Positions 27,475 through 36,953 of a stretch of DNA of 40,709 bases are shown piece by piece; within the stretch, counting starts at the first letter, position 1, and every line of letters begins with the position of its first letter. The notes beneath the pieces are model-generated. The model ran no database searches, had not been told where the DNA came from, and worked only from the letters and a program-made list of their open reading frames with translations. A program made the position numbers and the translations under genes. Source of the stretch: an uncultured Bacilli bacterium (GTDB lineage: Bacteria > Bacillota_I > Bacilli_A > RF39 > UBA660); contig CANQXW010000007.1 in NCBI GenBank assembly GCA_947627925.1, positions 1 to 40,709 on the forward strand. Reading direction: 5' to 3'.

Positions 27475-29280
27475 TTAAAATAATTCTTGAACTAATTTCA
27501 CATATTCATTAATTAAATTACTTGTTTTACTTTGATAAATAACATCTTTAGCGAGGGTAATATTATCTGTAATAATATTATCGACATTTAAATCTACCAT
27601 TTCTTGGATGCTTTCTTTAGTATTAACTGTCCAAGCATAAATTTCTTTTCCTTTATTATGAATTTTATTAACTAAAGTTCTTGTAATACTCGATGCTTCT
27701 ATACTAAAACTATCAGCACAATCAAGATTAGTAATATCGCCATAAGCTAGACTCATTACATAAACTGTTTTAATTGAAGAATCATACTTTTTAAAGTTTT
27801 CTAATACTTCATAAACTTGGGATGTAACCACAGCCTTGTTCTTAAAATCATACTTTTTAATTAGCTCGCCCACTTGGTTTTCAAAATCTTTTTCCTTTCC
27901 AGTTGGCTTTAATTCAATATTTAAATTAATATTATTTTCTTTGGCATATTTAATAACATCTTCAAGCAAAGGGATTCTTTCATCTTTAAATTTTTCACTA
28001 AAGAAACTACCAGCGTCTAAATCTTTAATTTCATCGTATGTTGTCTCCCAAGTATTTTTATTAACGCCGGTTGTTCTTCTTAAATTAGTGTCATGTAAGA
28101 CAATTAACTTCCCATCCTTCGTTTGTTGGACATCAAGTTCAATCCAATCACTACCCAATTTCTTAGCGCCTTTAAAAGCACTCATCGTATTTTCAGGATA
28201 ACTTACTGATGCTCCACGATGAGCCGTTACTTCCATAGTTTTTAAATGTTCAATTTTTAGATCAGCTTGTCCATTTAAAACTTCATAAGTAAGCATTGTG
28301 CCACTTAAAATAACTAAAACAATAAAGGCATATTTGAAAAATTTAAGGTGTTTAGTTACTTTTTTATTTTCCGAAGAATTAATTTTTAAATGGATTATTT
28401 TCATTTTTTGCTTCTCTTTATGATGATAAAATAAGAAACTAATAATGGCGAAACTGATGGGAGTAGCCAAAAGAGTTAAAATGGCAAAAGAGATAGCAAT
28501 TAAAAGCCAAATTGTCGTAATTGCTAAATCACCAAGGAGGTTATTGCCAAACCATTTATAAAATAAAACTATTAAAACAATACCGATAAATATATATAAA
28601 AGATAGATTATGGTAATTAATAGTTCCATACCAATGATGCTTAAAAAATCTTTTAATTTGTTTTTCTTACTTAATTTAATACTTTCTTTCCTTGCCTCTT
28701 TAAAAGTTTTATCTTCTAAAATAAAGTAATGAAGACTATAAAGCCAACGGCATAAAAGAATTAAAAGCAAGATTAAAAATACTAAATAAATTACGGAAAG
28801 AAAACTATTATTGCGAATAAAATCCGTGATAAATTCCGGAATTTTCACTGTAGAAATAACGCCAGAAGATAAACCAATATTCAAAAAAGGAATTAAGAAT
28901 ATTACGAGAAACGGTAATAAAATATTGCCCTTTTTAAAGACCTTTAAAGATTTAGTAATAGCGGTAATAAAAGCCTCTTTAACCGTTATTTTTTTACTTT
29001 GATAAGACATATCTAAGATGATAATAACTGTACTTATATCAATTAAAGTATAAAAAGTTAAAATTAATATTAAGATAAGAAGAAAAAGAAGAGTTAAAGG
29101 ATTTAAAAGAAACTTGCCAATATTTTCTAAAGTTAAATATTCATAACCACTAATATTAGTAATTAACTTAAAAAAGAATAGCAATAGAGGAACAAAAATA
29201 ATGGTGGAAAGAATTTTATAAATGAGTTCAAACTTAACTAAACTTTTAAAATTATACCCCAACATTTTTTTAATTTTCAT
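27475..29280 (-). CDS. Glycerophosphodiester phosphodiesterase with N-terminal membrane domain
   Basis: 601 aa; TAHRGASVSYPENTMSAFKGAKKLGSDWIELDVQQTKDGKLIVLHD plus multiple TM helices. Confidence 0.94.
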   Translation of the reverse strand: MKIKKMLGYNFKSLVKFELIYKILSTIIFVPLLLFFFKLITNISGYEYLTLENIGKFLLNPLTLLFLLILILILTFYTLIDISTVIIILDMSYQSKKITVKEAFITAITKSLKVFKKGNILLPFLVIFLIPFLNIGLSSGVISTVKIPEFITDFIRNNSFLSVIYLVFLILLLILLCRWLYSLHYFILEDKTFKEARKESIKLSKKNKLKDFLSIIGMELLITIIYLLYIFIGIVLIVLFYKWFGNNLLGDLAITTIWLLIAISFAILTLLATPISFAIISFLFYHHKEKQKMKIIHLKINSSENKKVTKHLKFFKYAFIVLVILSGTMLTYEVLNGQADLKIEHLKTMEVTAHRGASVSYPENTMSAFKGAKKLGSDWIELDVQQTKDGKLIVLHDTNLRRTTGVNKNTWETTYDEIKDLDAGSFFSEKFKDERIPLLEDVIKYAKENNINLNIELKPTGKEKDFENQVGELIKKYDFKNKAVVTSQVYEVLENFKKYDSSIKTVYVMSLAYGDITNLDCADSFSIEASSITRTLVNKIHNKGKEIYAWTVNTKESIQEMVDLNVDNIITDNITLAKDVIYQSKTSNLINEYVKLVQELF

Positions 29281-29294
29281 AACTCTTTTACTCC

Positions 29295-29957
29295 TTATTT
29301 ATTATTACTATTATAACTTTCATCAATTAGTTCGTAAATATCTTGGATATCTACTTTGCCATCTAATAAAATAGTTAACCAATATTTTTTATTCATATGA
29401 TATCCTCTAAAATAATTCTCATTATTAACCAATCTATTAATTTTATCAGGATTTATTTTTAAATCAATAATTTCTACTAAATCTTTTTCTTTAAAACCTA
29501 GTTTATCCTTTGATATAGGCATTAATACCCCATACCATTTTTTATTTTCTTGATGACGAAAAACCGCATTTTCATCATTCCATAAATACTCCGGATCTTC
29601 TTGATATTTCTCTTTAACATACTTGATTATTTGCTTAGTTTGATTACTTACATAAACATCTTTATTAGAGCATTTAATAATTATATCTTGGATAACTTCT
29701 AATACCCTACTTCGTACTTTCCCCACAAAATCTCCATTAATTGTGACTACTTTTAAAGGCAAATATTCTTCTTTAGTATTTCTATCTATTACTTGATAAC
29801 TAAATTTTTGTTCTTTAGAAATCGTTATAATTAAATTAAATTTTTCAAAAATTATCGTTTGATATTCAAAATAATTTGCTTTTTCTTGAAAGCCATAACT
29901 AAGCAGTTTGGAAAAATCAAAAACCTGATTTTTTAGTAAATTATCTACTTCTTCCAT
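29295..29957 (-). CDS. MmcQ/YjbR-like family protein
   Basis: C-terminal LVEIIDLKINPDKINRLVNNENYFRGYHMNKKYWLTILLDGKVDIQDIYELIDESY. Confidence 0.75.
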   Translation of the reverse strand: MEEVDNLLKNQVFDFSKLLSYGFQEKANYFEYQTIIFEKFNLIITISKEQKFSYQVIDRNTKEEYLPLKVVTINGDFVGKVRSRVLEVIQDIIIKCSNKDVYVSNQTKQIIKYVKEKYQEDPEYLWNDENAVFRHQENKKWYGVLMPISKDKLGFKEKDLVEIIDLKINPDKINRLVNNENYFRGYHMNKKYWLTILLDGKVDIQDIYELIDESYNSNNK

Positions 29958-29970
29958 GATGCCCTACTAA

Positions 29971-30492
29971 TTATTTTTTCTTTTGGTCTTCTTCATCTAA
30001 TTTTTTTAAATAATTTAAAATCTTATGTTGATTTTGACTAACTTTTTCTAATCGATCGCAAATTTGCTCTAAAATTAATTCACTTTTTAAATCTGTTCGA
30101 TAATCATTTTTATTTCTAATTGTATCTTTTTTGGCTTGCCTATTTTGACTCATCATAATAATCGGAGCTTGTAAAGCAGCTAGACAAGACAAAAGAAGAT
30201 TAAGTAAAATAAAAGGATAAGGATCAACAGCGTCTTCTTTTAAAAGATAAGCATTTAAAACTATCCAAAAAATTAAAAAGCCACAAAAAAGTATAATAAA
30301 AGTCCAACTACCAGCTACCGCAGATAATTTATCGGCTACTTTATCACCAAAACTCATTTTGGTATCATTTTCTTTATCAACATCAATCGTAATCGGATTA
30401 TTAATTAATAAATCAATCATCTCTTCTTCATCTTTTTCTTCTAAATTTTGATTAAGAAGCATTTTAACTAATTCTTTTTTTCTCTTTTCCAT
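29971..30492 (-). CDS. DUF1003 family membrane protein
   Basis: FGDKVADKLSAVAGSWTFIILFCGFLIFWIVLN...DPYPFILLNLLLSCLAALQAPIIMMSQNRQ. RBS GGAGATGAATTC precedes ATG at 30492; the ORF-track start overlaps gmk. Confidence 0.88.
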   Translation of the reverse strand: MEKRKKELVKMLLNQNLEEKDEEEMIDLLINNPITIDVDKENDTKMSFGDKVADKLSAVAGSWTFIILFCGFLIFWIVLNAYLLKEDAVDPYPFILLNLLLSCLAALQAPIIMMSQNRQAKKDTIRNKNDYRTDLKSELILEQICDRLEKVSQNQHKILNYLKKLDEEDQKKK

Positions 30493-30585
30493 GAATTCAT
30501 CTCCAATTATTTTTATTATACTACAAATATCTAAAATTGATTTATTTTTTCCCATCTTTTGGTATAATTTAATTAGGTGATCAAT

Positions 30586-31263
30586 TTGATTAAACAAAAA
30601 GAAAGAGGTTCTTTAATTGTTATCTCTGCTCCATCAGGAGCTGGCAAAGGAACCATTATAAATGAGCTTTTAAAAAATAACCGCGAAAAAAGATGGCTAT
30701 CTGTTTCTACTACTTCAAGAAAGATAAGAAGTAATGATATCCCGGGTGTCACTTATAATTTTGTCAGTGAAGAAGAATTTAAAGATTTAATTAAAAAAGA
30801 TTATTTCTTAGAATATACTAATTATTCGGGAAACTTTTATGGAACTCCCAAAGTTAATATTAGCGATAAACTAAATTCGGGAATTGATGTTATTTTAGAA
30901 ATTGAAATAGAAGGCGCTTTAAATGTCCAAAAAATATTTCCCGAAGCTATTTGTATATTTATTATGCCACCATCTTTAAAAGAACTTGTGAGAAGGCTAA
31001 AAAATAGAGGCACTGATTCTAAAGAAAAAATCGTCGAACGTTTTAAAAAGGCTTATCAAGAAATTAATGAAGTGTCTAAATACAATTATGTAGTGGTTAA
31101 TGATGTCATTAAAGAAGCTGTAGCCAAAGTTGAAGCCATTATCAAAGCCGAAAAATGTCGGGTAGACCGAATTGAAGAAGTCTTCTTAGATACCAAAGAA
31201 GAAGAAATTCATGAACTTTTAATGGATGAAGAATTTATCAATGAAGAAATTAAAATAGATTAA
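30586..31263 (+). CDS. gmk: Guanylate kinase (probable TTG start at 30586, alternative GTG at 30577)
   Basis: GSLIVISAPSGAGKGTIINELL P-loop; AGGTGAT is well spaced for the TTG. Confidence 0.94.
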   Translation: MIKQKERGSLIVISAPSGAGKGTIINELLKNNREKRWLSVSTTSRKIRSNDIPGVTYNFVSEEEFKDLIKKDYFLEYTNYSGNFYGTPKVNISDKLNSGIDVILEIEIEGALNVQKIFPEAICIFIMPPSLKELVRRLKNRGTDSKEKIVERFKKAYQEINEVSKYNYVVVNDVIKEAVAKVEAIIKAEKCRVDRIEEVFLDTKEEEIHELLMDEEFINEEIKID

Positions 31264-31291
31264 ATATTCTGAACTTATCAGAATATTTTTT
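31263..31291 (+). terminator. Terminator after gmk
   Basis: AATATTCTGA-ACTTA-TCAGAATATTTTTT. Confidence 0.88.
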
Positions 31292-31300
31292 CATAATAAG

Positions 31301-33907
31301 TTATTTATTATTAAATAGTTTATTCAAAATAGGTTTTAAAAGTTCAATTAGAATAAAGGCCACAATATTAGCTCCGATGACATAAGTAAATGTGGATAAA
31401 GAAATTATTTGTAAGCCAAATATTTTACCAATTGGGGTAAAGAAAACAAACATCTGAACAATAAGTAAAATTAAAATACCGATATTTAAATATTGATTAC
31501 TAAATAAGCCTTTTTTATATATTTCTTCATTTAGGGAACGACAATTATAAGCAAAGATAAATTCATTAATAATGATACCAAGTAAAGCTAAAGTTTGGGC
31601 CATATTGCTACCCATTGGTAAGAACTTATAAAAGATAAATAATCCTAAAGAGGTTTCAATAATTACGGACAAAATTAAAAACGTAGTAAAATATTTAGTA
31701 AAAATAGGTTTATTTAAACCATTAGGTTTTCTTTTTATTATATCTTTAGAAGGGCCTTCAAAGGCTAGAGTAATAGAAGGAATAGTATCCGCGACTAAAT
31801 CAATATATAAAATATGAAGAGCACTTATAATGGTATTACCTGTAAACATCCCAAATAGAATAATAATTATTTCTGTTAAATTACTGGATAGATTATATAA
31901 AATATTGGCAATAACATTATCATAAATTCTTCTTCCTTCAATAATGGCTGTAATAATGGTATTAAAACTATCATCTAAAAGAATAATATCGGAAACATCT
32001 TTAGTCACATCAGTACCGCTTTTCCCCATGCCAATACCAACATGAGCCAGTTTTAAAGCGGGAGCATCATTTACGCCATCACCACTCATGGCTACGACAT
32101 TGCCTAAACTTTGATAGGATTTTACTATTCTTAATTTATGTTCCGGACTAACTCTTGAAAAAACCTTATATTTATTAAGACAATTCTTAAATTCTTCATC
32201 GCTTAAACCATCTAACACTTCCGCATTTAAGCATTCATCAATATTTTTACAAATACCTACTTCTTTAGCCACTGAAAAAGCTGTTTCTTTATTATCTCCC
32301 GTTATCATAATAGGCCTAATTCCGGCTTCCATACACATTTTAATGGAATCTTTAATATTGTTTCGAACCGGATCTTTTAAACCAACAAGACCTACTAAAA
32401 CTAAATTTTTTTCTTCTTTAATATAATCTTCTTCCTCTAAATCTTGTTTAGATAATGTTTTATAAGCAAGAGCAATAATTTTTAAAGATTCATTGGCCAT
32501 CTTCTCTGCTTCTTTTTGATAAACTTCTTTTATTTTGGCATCTAATTTTACTTCTTTATTATCGATTAATGCTTTAGTACATTTATTTAAAATAGCTTCA
32601 AAACTACCTTTAGTATATAAAACATTTCCTTCTTTATTGGTAAATCCCACACTCATCATTTTCCGTTTAGAGTCAAAAGGAATTTCCCCTAATTTGGCAT
32701 ATTTAAATTCTGAGATATTATGAGCTTGCAAATATTCTTTTAAGGCAACATCAGCCGAATCACCTGTATATTTTTTATTGTTACCTTTAACAGCGGTATT
32801 ACATAAGCTCATTATTTCTATTAATTTTAAATTATCTTTTAAATCATCATTAATAATTTTTAAAGAAGCAAAAACTTCTCTTACTTGCATCTTATTTTCG
32901 GTTAAAGTTCCTGTTTTATCGGTGCAAATGATATTGGCTGCTCCAAGGGTTTCAATCGCGGCCAAATTACGGACAATAGTCTTTTCTTTGGCCATTTGTT
33001 TAACGCCAATTGTAAGGGTTGCCGTTATAGCTATGGGCAAAGACTCAGGAACACTCGCCACAATCATCGAAATTCCTAACATAACCACATTTAAGAAAGT
33101 ATAATGATTAATGAGACCAAAAATTAAAACAAAAATAGTTAAAAAGGCCGCAATATAAGAAATTAATTTACTAACCTTCTCTATTTTGATTTGTAATGGA
33201 GTTAAAACTTCTTCTTTACTATTTAAAGATTCAGCAATTTTACCAAGTTCGGTATCCATACCAGTAGCGACTACCACAGCTTCACATTTACCAAATACTA
33301 AAGTTGTTCCCGAATAAAGCATATTTTTTCGCCCCTCTATAGGAACATTTTCCCTAATTGTATCACAATCTTTAGAAACGGTAGCGCTTTCTCCAGTAAG
33401 AAGAGATTCATCAGCCATAGCAAAATATTCTTTAATAATTCTCACATCAGCAGGTACTTTATCACCACTTTCTAAAATGATATAATCACCCACGACTAAA
33501 TGTCTTGAATTAATTCTTTTATATTTATTATCTCTTTTAACCGTAACATAACTTATGGAATACTTTTTTAATTTTTCTAAGGCATCCATGGCCTTGGATT
33601 CTTGCAAATAACCCATTAAACAATTAAGTAAGCCAGTACCTAAAATAACAAATGACTCCAAAAAGTCACCTTTATTAATAATAGCATTAACAAGAGAAAG
33701 AAGTCCCACTACAAAAAGTAAAATGATCATAACATTTTTAAATTGCTTAAAAAACAATTGTAATTTTGTTGGTTTATTATTTTCCTTTAAAACATTTTTT
33801 CCTTTTGTTTTTAATAAACTTTTAGCAACATTACTCTTTAAACCTTTTTCGCTAGTTTTATATTCTTTATATATTTCTTTTATTTCTTTTTGGTATATTT
33901 CTTTCAT
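31301..33907 (-). CDS. Cation-translocating P-type ATPase (Ca2+-ATPase type)
   Basis: 868 aa; ICTDKTGTLTENKMQ, MITGDNKETA, AMSGDGVNDAPALK, PESLPIA. Confidence 0.95.
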   Translation of the reverse strand: MKEIYQKEIKEIYKEYKTSEKGLKSNVAKSLLKTKGKNVLKENNKPTKLQLFFKQFKNVMIILLFVVGLLSLVNAIINKGDFLESFVILGTGLLNCLMGYLQESKAMDALEKLKKYSISYVTVKRDNKYKRINSRHLVVGDYIILESGDKVPADVRIIKEYFAMADESLLTGESATVSKDCDTIRENVPIEGRKNMLYSGTTLVFGKCEAVVVATGMDTELGKIAESLNSKEEVLTPLQIKIEKVSKLISYIAAFLTIFVLIFGLINHYTFLNVVMLGISMIVASVPESLPIAITATLTIGVKQMAKEKTIVRNLAAIETLGAANIICTDKTGTLTENKMQVREVFASLKIINDDLKDNLKLIEIMSLCNTAVKGNNKKYTGDSADVALKEYLQAHNISEFKYAKLGEIPFDSKRKMMSVGFTNKEGNVLYTKGSFEAILNKCTKALIDNKEVKLDAKIKEVYQKEAEKMANESLKIIALAYKTLSKQDLEEEDYIKEEKNLVLVGLVGLKDPVRNNIKDSIKMCMEAGIRPIMITGDNKETAFSVAKEVGICKNIDECLNAEVLDGLSDEEFKNCLNKYKVFSRVSPEHKLRIVKSYQSLGNVVAMSGDGVNDAPALKLAHVGIGMGKSGTDVTKDVSDIILLDDSFNTIITAIIEGRRIYDNVIANILYNLSSNLTEIIIILFGMFTGNTIISALHILYIDLVADTIPSITLAFEGPSKDIIKRKPNGLNKPIFTKYFTTFLILSVIIETSLGLFIFYKFLPMGSNMAQTLALLGIIINEFIFAYNCRSLNEEIYKKGLFSNQYLNIGILILLIVQMFVFFTPIGKIFGLQIISLSTFTYVIGANIVAFILIELLKPILNKLFNNK

Positions 33908-33915
33908 GGCAACTC

Positions 33916-34299
33916 CTACTTTTTTCTTTTAAAAATTTTATCTTTAAGCATTAAATAGCCTATTATAATAAATAGGAAAATTATTATTAAAAAGGGATAC
34001 TCTTTATGAACTATTGCATAATAGATTAAAAATCCCAAAAATCCAATAACAAAGGTGAAAAAACTAATTTTAAAAACATAGTTAAATATTTTAGCAAGCT
34101 TGTCTTTTTGAAAATTTAAAAAAAGTAATTCTAAAAAGTTAGCTATGGCACAGATTAAAAAAGGCAAAATTATAAGTCTAGATTCTCCTTCATTTTGAAA
34201 GAATATAATAAACAAAAATACCCCAATTAAAAGGCCAAGGATAAGTCTTTCTATATTTACTGCTTTTTTAATTTTTTCATAAACGTTATTATTCATATT
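33916..34299 (-). CDS. Small polytopic membrane protein of unknown function
   Basis: Four predicted hydrophobic segments; RBS GGAAGGG precedes ATG at 34299 (MNNNVYEKIKK). Confidence 0.72.
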   Translation of the reverse strand, partial: NMNNNVYEKIKKAVNIERLILGLLIGVFLFIIFFQNEGESRLIILPFLICAIANFLELLFLNFQKDKLAKIFNYVFKISFFTFVIGFLGFLIYYAIVHKEYPFLIIIFLFIIIGYLMLKDKIFKRKK

Positions 34300-34372
34300 A
34301 TCCCTTCCTATTATATCACTTATATTTTTCAAATAAAATAAACATTGATAAATTACGGATTCAAACTGAAAT

Positions 34373-34407
34373 AAAAAAATACATAAGCCTTTAAGACCTA
34401 CGTATTT
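34373..34407 (-). terminator. Terminator/attenuator hairpin 1
   Basis: Minus: AAATACGTAGGTC-TTAAA-GGCTTATGTATTT-TTTT; 13-bp stem with 3 wobble pairs and a U-run. Confidence 0.75.
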
Positions 34408-34442
34408 ATCGTCACATTCAAGTAACTAAATTGTTCTCTCAC
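34398..34442 (-). CDS. Candidate leader peptide MREQFSYLNVTINT (GTG start)
   Basis: 14 codons plus TAG; stop overlaps hairpin 1. Same length and M.EQ...IN. pattern as the leader at 39557-39601. Confidence 0.4.
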   Translation of the reverse strand: MREQFSYLNVTINT

Positions 34443-34492
34443 AAACCTTTATCTAATTCTATCATAGTTTAATCTATAATGTAAGGTGTAAA

Positions 34493-35467
34493 TTAATTTT
34501 GATTAAATATTTTACATTCTTCAATTAAATTGTAGCTTACTAAACTATTTCCATCTAAATTTTCCTTATGCATATTAACCGCGGTTATTTGGCTATTTTC
34601 ATAAGTACGATAATAGTAAATACCTTTATCCATATTAGCACAAGAACTATAAATAGTTATTTCATATTTATCTTCTCCCATATGAACACAACCTCTTTGT
34701 TGTTCTACCGATGTTAAAATATGGAAAAATTGACTGATACTTTCTTCTTCACTAACACCAGATAAAGAGTTCATTTTCGTAAATGTTGCTTTAACAAAGC
34801 GGGAAGCTGAAGATAAATCACCTGGTAATCCTAATGCTCCCATGCCTCTACTATAAGTATCAAAAGTTAAATCTTTCGAAAAATTATTTACTGGTGGTTC
34901 AATTGACAAACTCATATAATTATTTAAATTAAACATTTGCATATCAAAAGGAGGATTATTAGTTAAAACACCCACCGGATTATCATAAATTTTTAAACCA
35001 TCTTTAACTGATTCCACTGTTAAAGATTTTTCTTGATCGGCAATAATCCAATGCAAAGGAGAAGCGGGTAATTGTTCACTAAAATTAATATTGGCTAAAT
35101 TCAAATTGCTTAATAATTTTTTAACTTCTTCTATAGAAGCACATTGGGTTAAAATCCAAGGTATAAATTCAAAAGGAGCCACATTATCTTTACTATTATC
35201 TAAATCATGATAAAAAGCATTTTGAGGAAAATTTAATCCAGCCATTCCTAATCCTTTTTCATTAATGGCATCATAGTATAATGGATAATCACTATCAACA
35301 TAAGCCATACCAATTATGGCATAATGTTCTTTAATCTCTTTGCCATTTCTAAATTTAAAGGGATAATTTCTTGGCGTTATAGTCACAGTTTCTTTGCAGG
35401 AATACTCTAAATCCAAGTTTCTCCCAAAATAATGATCTTTAGTTTTATAAGTTATTGCGGTACACAT
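34493..35467 (-). CDS. Choloylglycine hydrolase family (bile salt hydrolase-like)
   Basis: 324 aa; N-terminal MCTAI nucleophile Cys2, FGRNLD, GLGMAGLNFP, VLTNNPPFD, YSRGMGALGLPGDLSSASRFVKA. Confidence 0.93.
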   Translation of the reverse strand: MCTAITYKTKDHYFGRNLDLEYSCKETVTITPRNYPFKFRNGKEIKEHYAIIGMAYVDSDYPLYYDAINEKGLGMAGLNFPQNAFYHDLDNSKDNVAPFEFIPWILTQCASIEEVKKLLSNLNLANINFSEQLPASPLHWIIADQEKSLTVESVKDGLKIYDNPVGVLTNNPPFDMQMFNLNNYMSLSIEPPVNNFSKDLTFDTYSRGMGALGLPGDLSSASRFVKATFTKMNSLSGVSEEESISQFFHILTSVEQQRGCVHMGEDKYEITIYSSCANMDKGIYYYRTYENSQITAVNMHKENLDGNSLVSYNLIEECKIFNQN

Positions 35468-35513
35468 ATTATTTCCTTCTTTCTTATCTTCTTATATTAT
35501 AACATGATTTCAA

Positions 35514-35538
35514 AAAAACTCGAGTAAAACCCGAGTTC
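35514..35538 (-). terminator. Terminator after 35542..36903
   Basis: Minus: AACTCG-GGTTTTACT-CGAGTT-TTTTT. Confidence 0.8.
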
Positions 35539-35541
35539 ATG

Positions 35542-36903
35542 TTAACTTAGAGGAAAATGTTCTTTAATATAATCGTATATTTTTTCATATTGATAAAGAT
35601 TTAATTCCTCATAATGGAGTTCTCTTTCATCAATTTTAATCCCTTGCTCCAACTCTTTAATCGTTTTTTCTGATTCTTTGATAGTATTTTTATGATCCTT
35701 AATAGAATAACCCCAAGTCATTTCATAATTATATGGTGTTGTATGATAGACACATAAATCATTTTCGTTAGTCATTTCAGAACAATATTCTTCAATATAA
35801 CGTTCTTGCTCTTTAATGCGCTCTTGTTCTTGAGTAATGCCATATTTACTACTAGTAATTTGGCCTTTAAAATTTTCAATATTTTTGTTAATTGCATATA
35901 TTTTTCCTCTATATTCGTAATGTATATCGTCATAACAATCCAAATCACCTTTAGCACAAAGATTACTTAAACAATCAATATTGTCCGGTAAAAATTGATA
36001 AAACAATTTAGTGTAGCGAAAACCATCAGCATCAGAACTTTCGACAATTTGATCATTATAACTATCCCTTACTATTAAAAGGGCATTGGATGCAATATTA
36101 TTTCTTCTTACTTCTTTCGACGTAGCCCAACGATCACCAGGATAAAAACTAAACCAAGATGGATTTTTAACCTTAACATCACTATTGGCAGCACTTAAAC
36201 TAAAAAGACAACCTTCACCTACTGATTCAGTAGCACAAAAACCATTTTCACAATTCCAACCATTAGTTGAAGAATTATTGCTATTATTATTAGAACTATT
36301 ACTATTATTATTTGTATTGCTATTATTGTTATTATCAGTTTTATTATTATCACTACTTGGGGTACTAGAATTATTTTGACTATCTATATTATCTTCAACA
36401 TTCTCTAAAGAATTATTATCTTTTTCTTCATAGTTTTCTAATTTTTGAGTTATATCTTTTTCTTCTTTTTTCGTTATATAATTAATCGTATAATTAACAT
36501 TATTATTAGTTAACACATTTTCAATTTTTGAAATATTTTGAGCAACTTTACTATTTTCAAAATAAGAAAGTTCAAGATTGGCATCTTCAGTTAAATAATT
36601 GTTATTTTTTAATATCTCCAATATTTTGATAATTCCTTCTTCAATCTCTAAATTTTTTAAATCGGCATTTTGAAAGATATAGGCATCATCATTTAATTGG
36701 AAAACACCTGTTATTATATTCTCATCATTAATATTGAGTAATACTTTGGGATTAACACTAACGACTAAATAATTTTTGACTTCAAAATGGTTTTCTTTTT
36801 CCGCATTTTGATGATTAATTAGCAAAATTATAATAATTAAACAGATAATTAATATTATCAATAAACCAATTATCAGATTATTTTTAGTTAAATGCTTTTT
36901 CAT
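35542..36903 (-). CDS. Membrane-anchored protein with RsgI-like middle domain, Asn/Ser-rich linker and coiled-coil C-terminus
   Basis: 453 aa; TM LIIGLLIILIICLIIIILLI; VVSVNPKVLLNINDENIITGVFQLNDDA resembles RsgI-type SxNPxxxxxIN; long N/S tract. Confidence 0.75.
   Translation of the reverse strand: MKKHLTKNNLIIGLLIILIICLIIIILLINHQNAEKENHFEVKNYLVVSVNPKVLLNINDENIITGVFQLNDDAYIFQNADLKNLEIEEGIIKILEILKNNNYLTEDANLELSYFENSKVAQNISKIENVLTNNNVNYTINYITKKEEKDITQKLENYEEKDNNSLENVEDNIDSQNNSSTPSSDNNKTDNNNNSNTNNNSNSSNNNSNNSSTNGWNCENGFCATESVGEGCLFSLSAANSDVKVKNPSWFSFYPGDRWATSKEVRRNNIASNALLIVRDSYNDQIVESSDADGFRYTKLFYQFLPDNIDCLSNLCAKGDLDCYDDIHYEYRGKIYAINKNIENFKGQITSSKYGITQEQERIKEQERYIEEYCSEMTNENDLCVYHTTPYNYEMTWGYSIKDHKNTIKESEKTIKELEQGIKIDERELHYEELNLYQYEKIYDYIKEHFPLS
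36255..36360. repeat. Low-complexity trinucleotide-rich tract coding for the Asn/Ser linker
   Basis: Repeated TTA/ATT/GTT units (NNNNSNTNNNSNSSNNNSNNSS in the minus-strand protein). Confidence 0.8.
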
Positions 36904-36953
36904 TTTGCCACCTTCATTTTCTTCATGTTATCATAAATAGTTTAAAAACGCAA

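Noticed and set aside
36255-36360. CRISPR-like or tandem repeat array
   Set aside because: Only short imperfect trinucleotide repeats encoding a low-complexity linker; no spacer/repeat periodicity.
36185-36379. 64-aa Leu-rich ORF (EELLLLLLELLLLLFVLLLLLL)
   Set aside because: Antisense shadow of the Asn/Ser repeat tract (AAT/AAC read as ATT/TTA); not a real transmembrane peptide.
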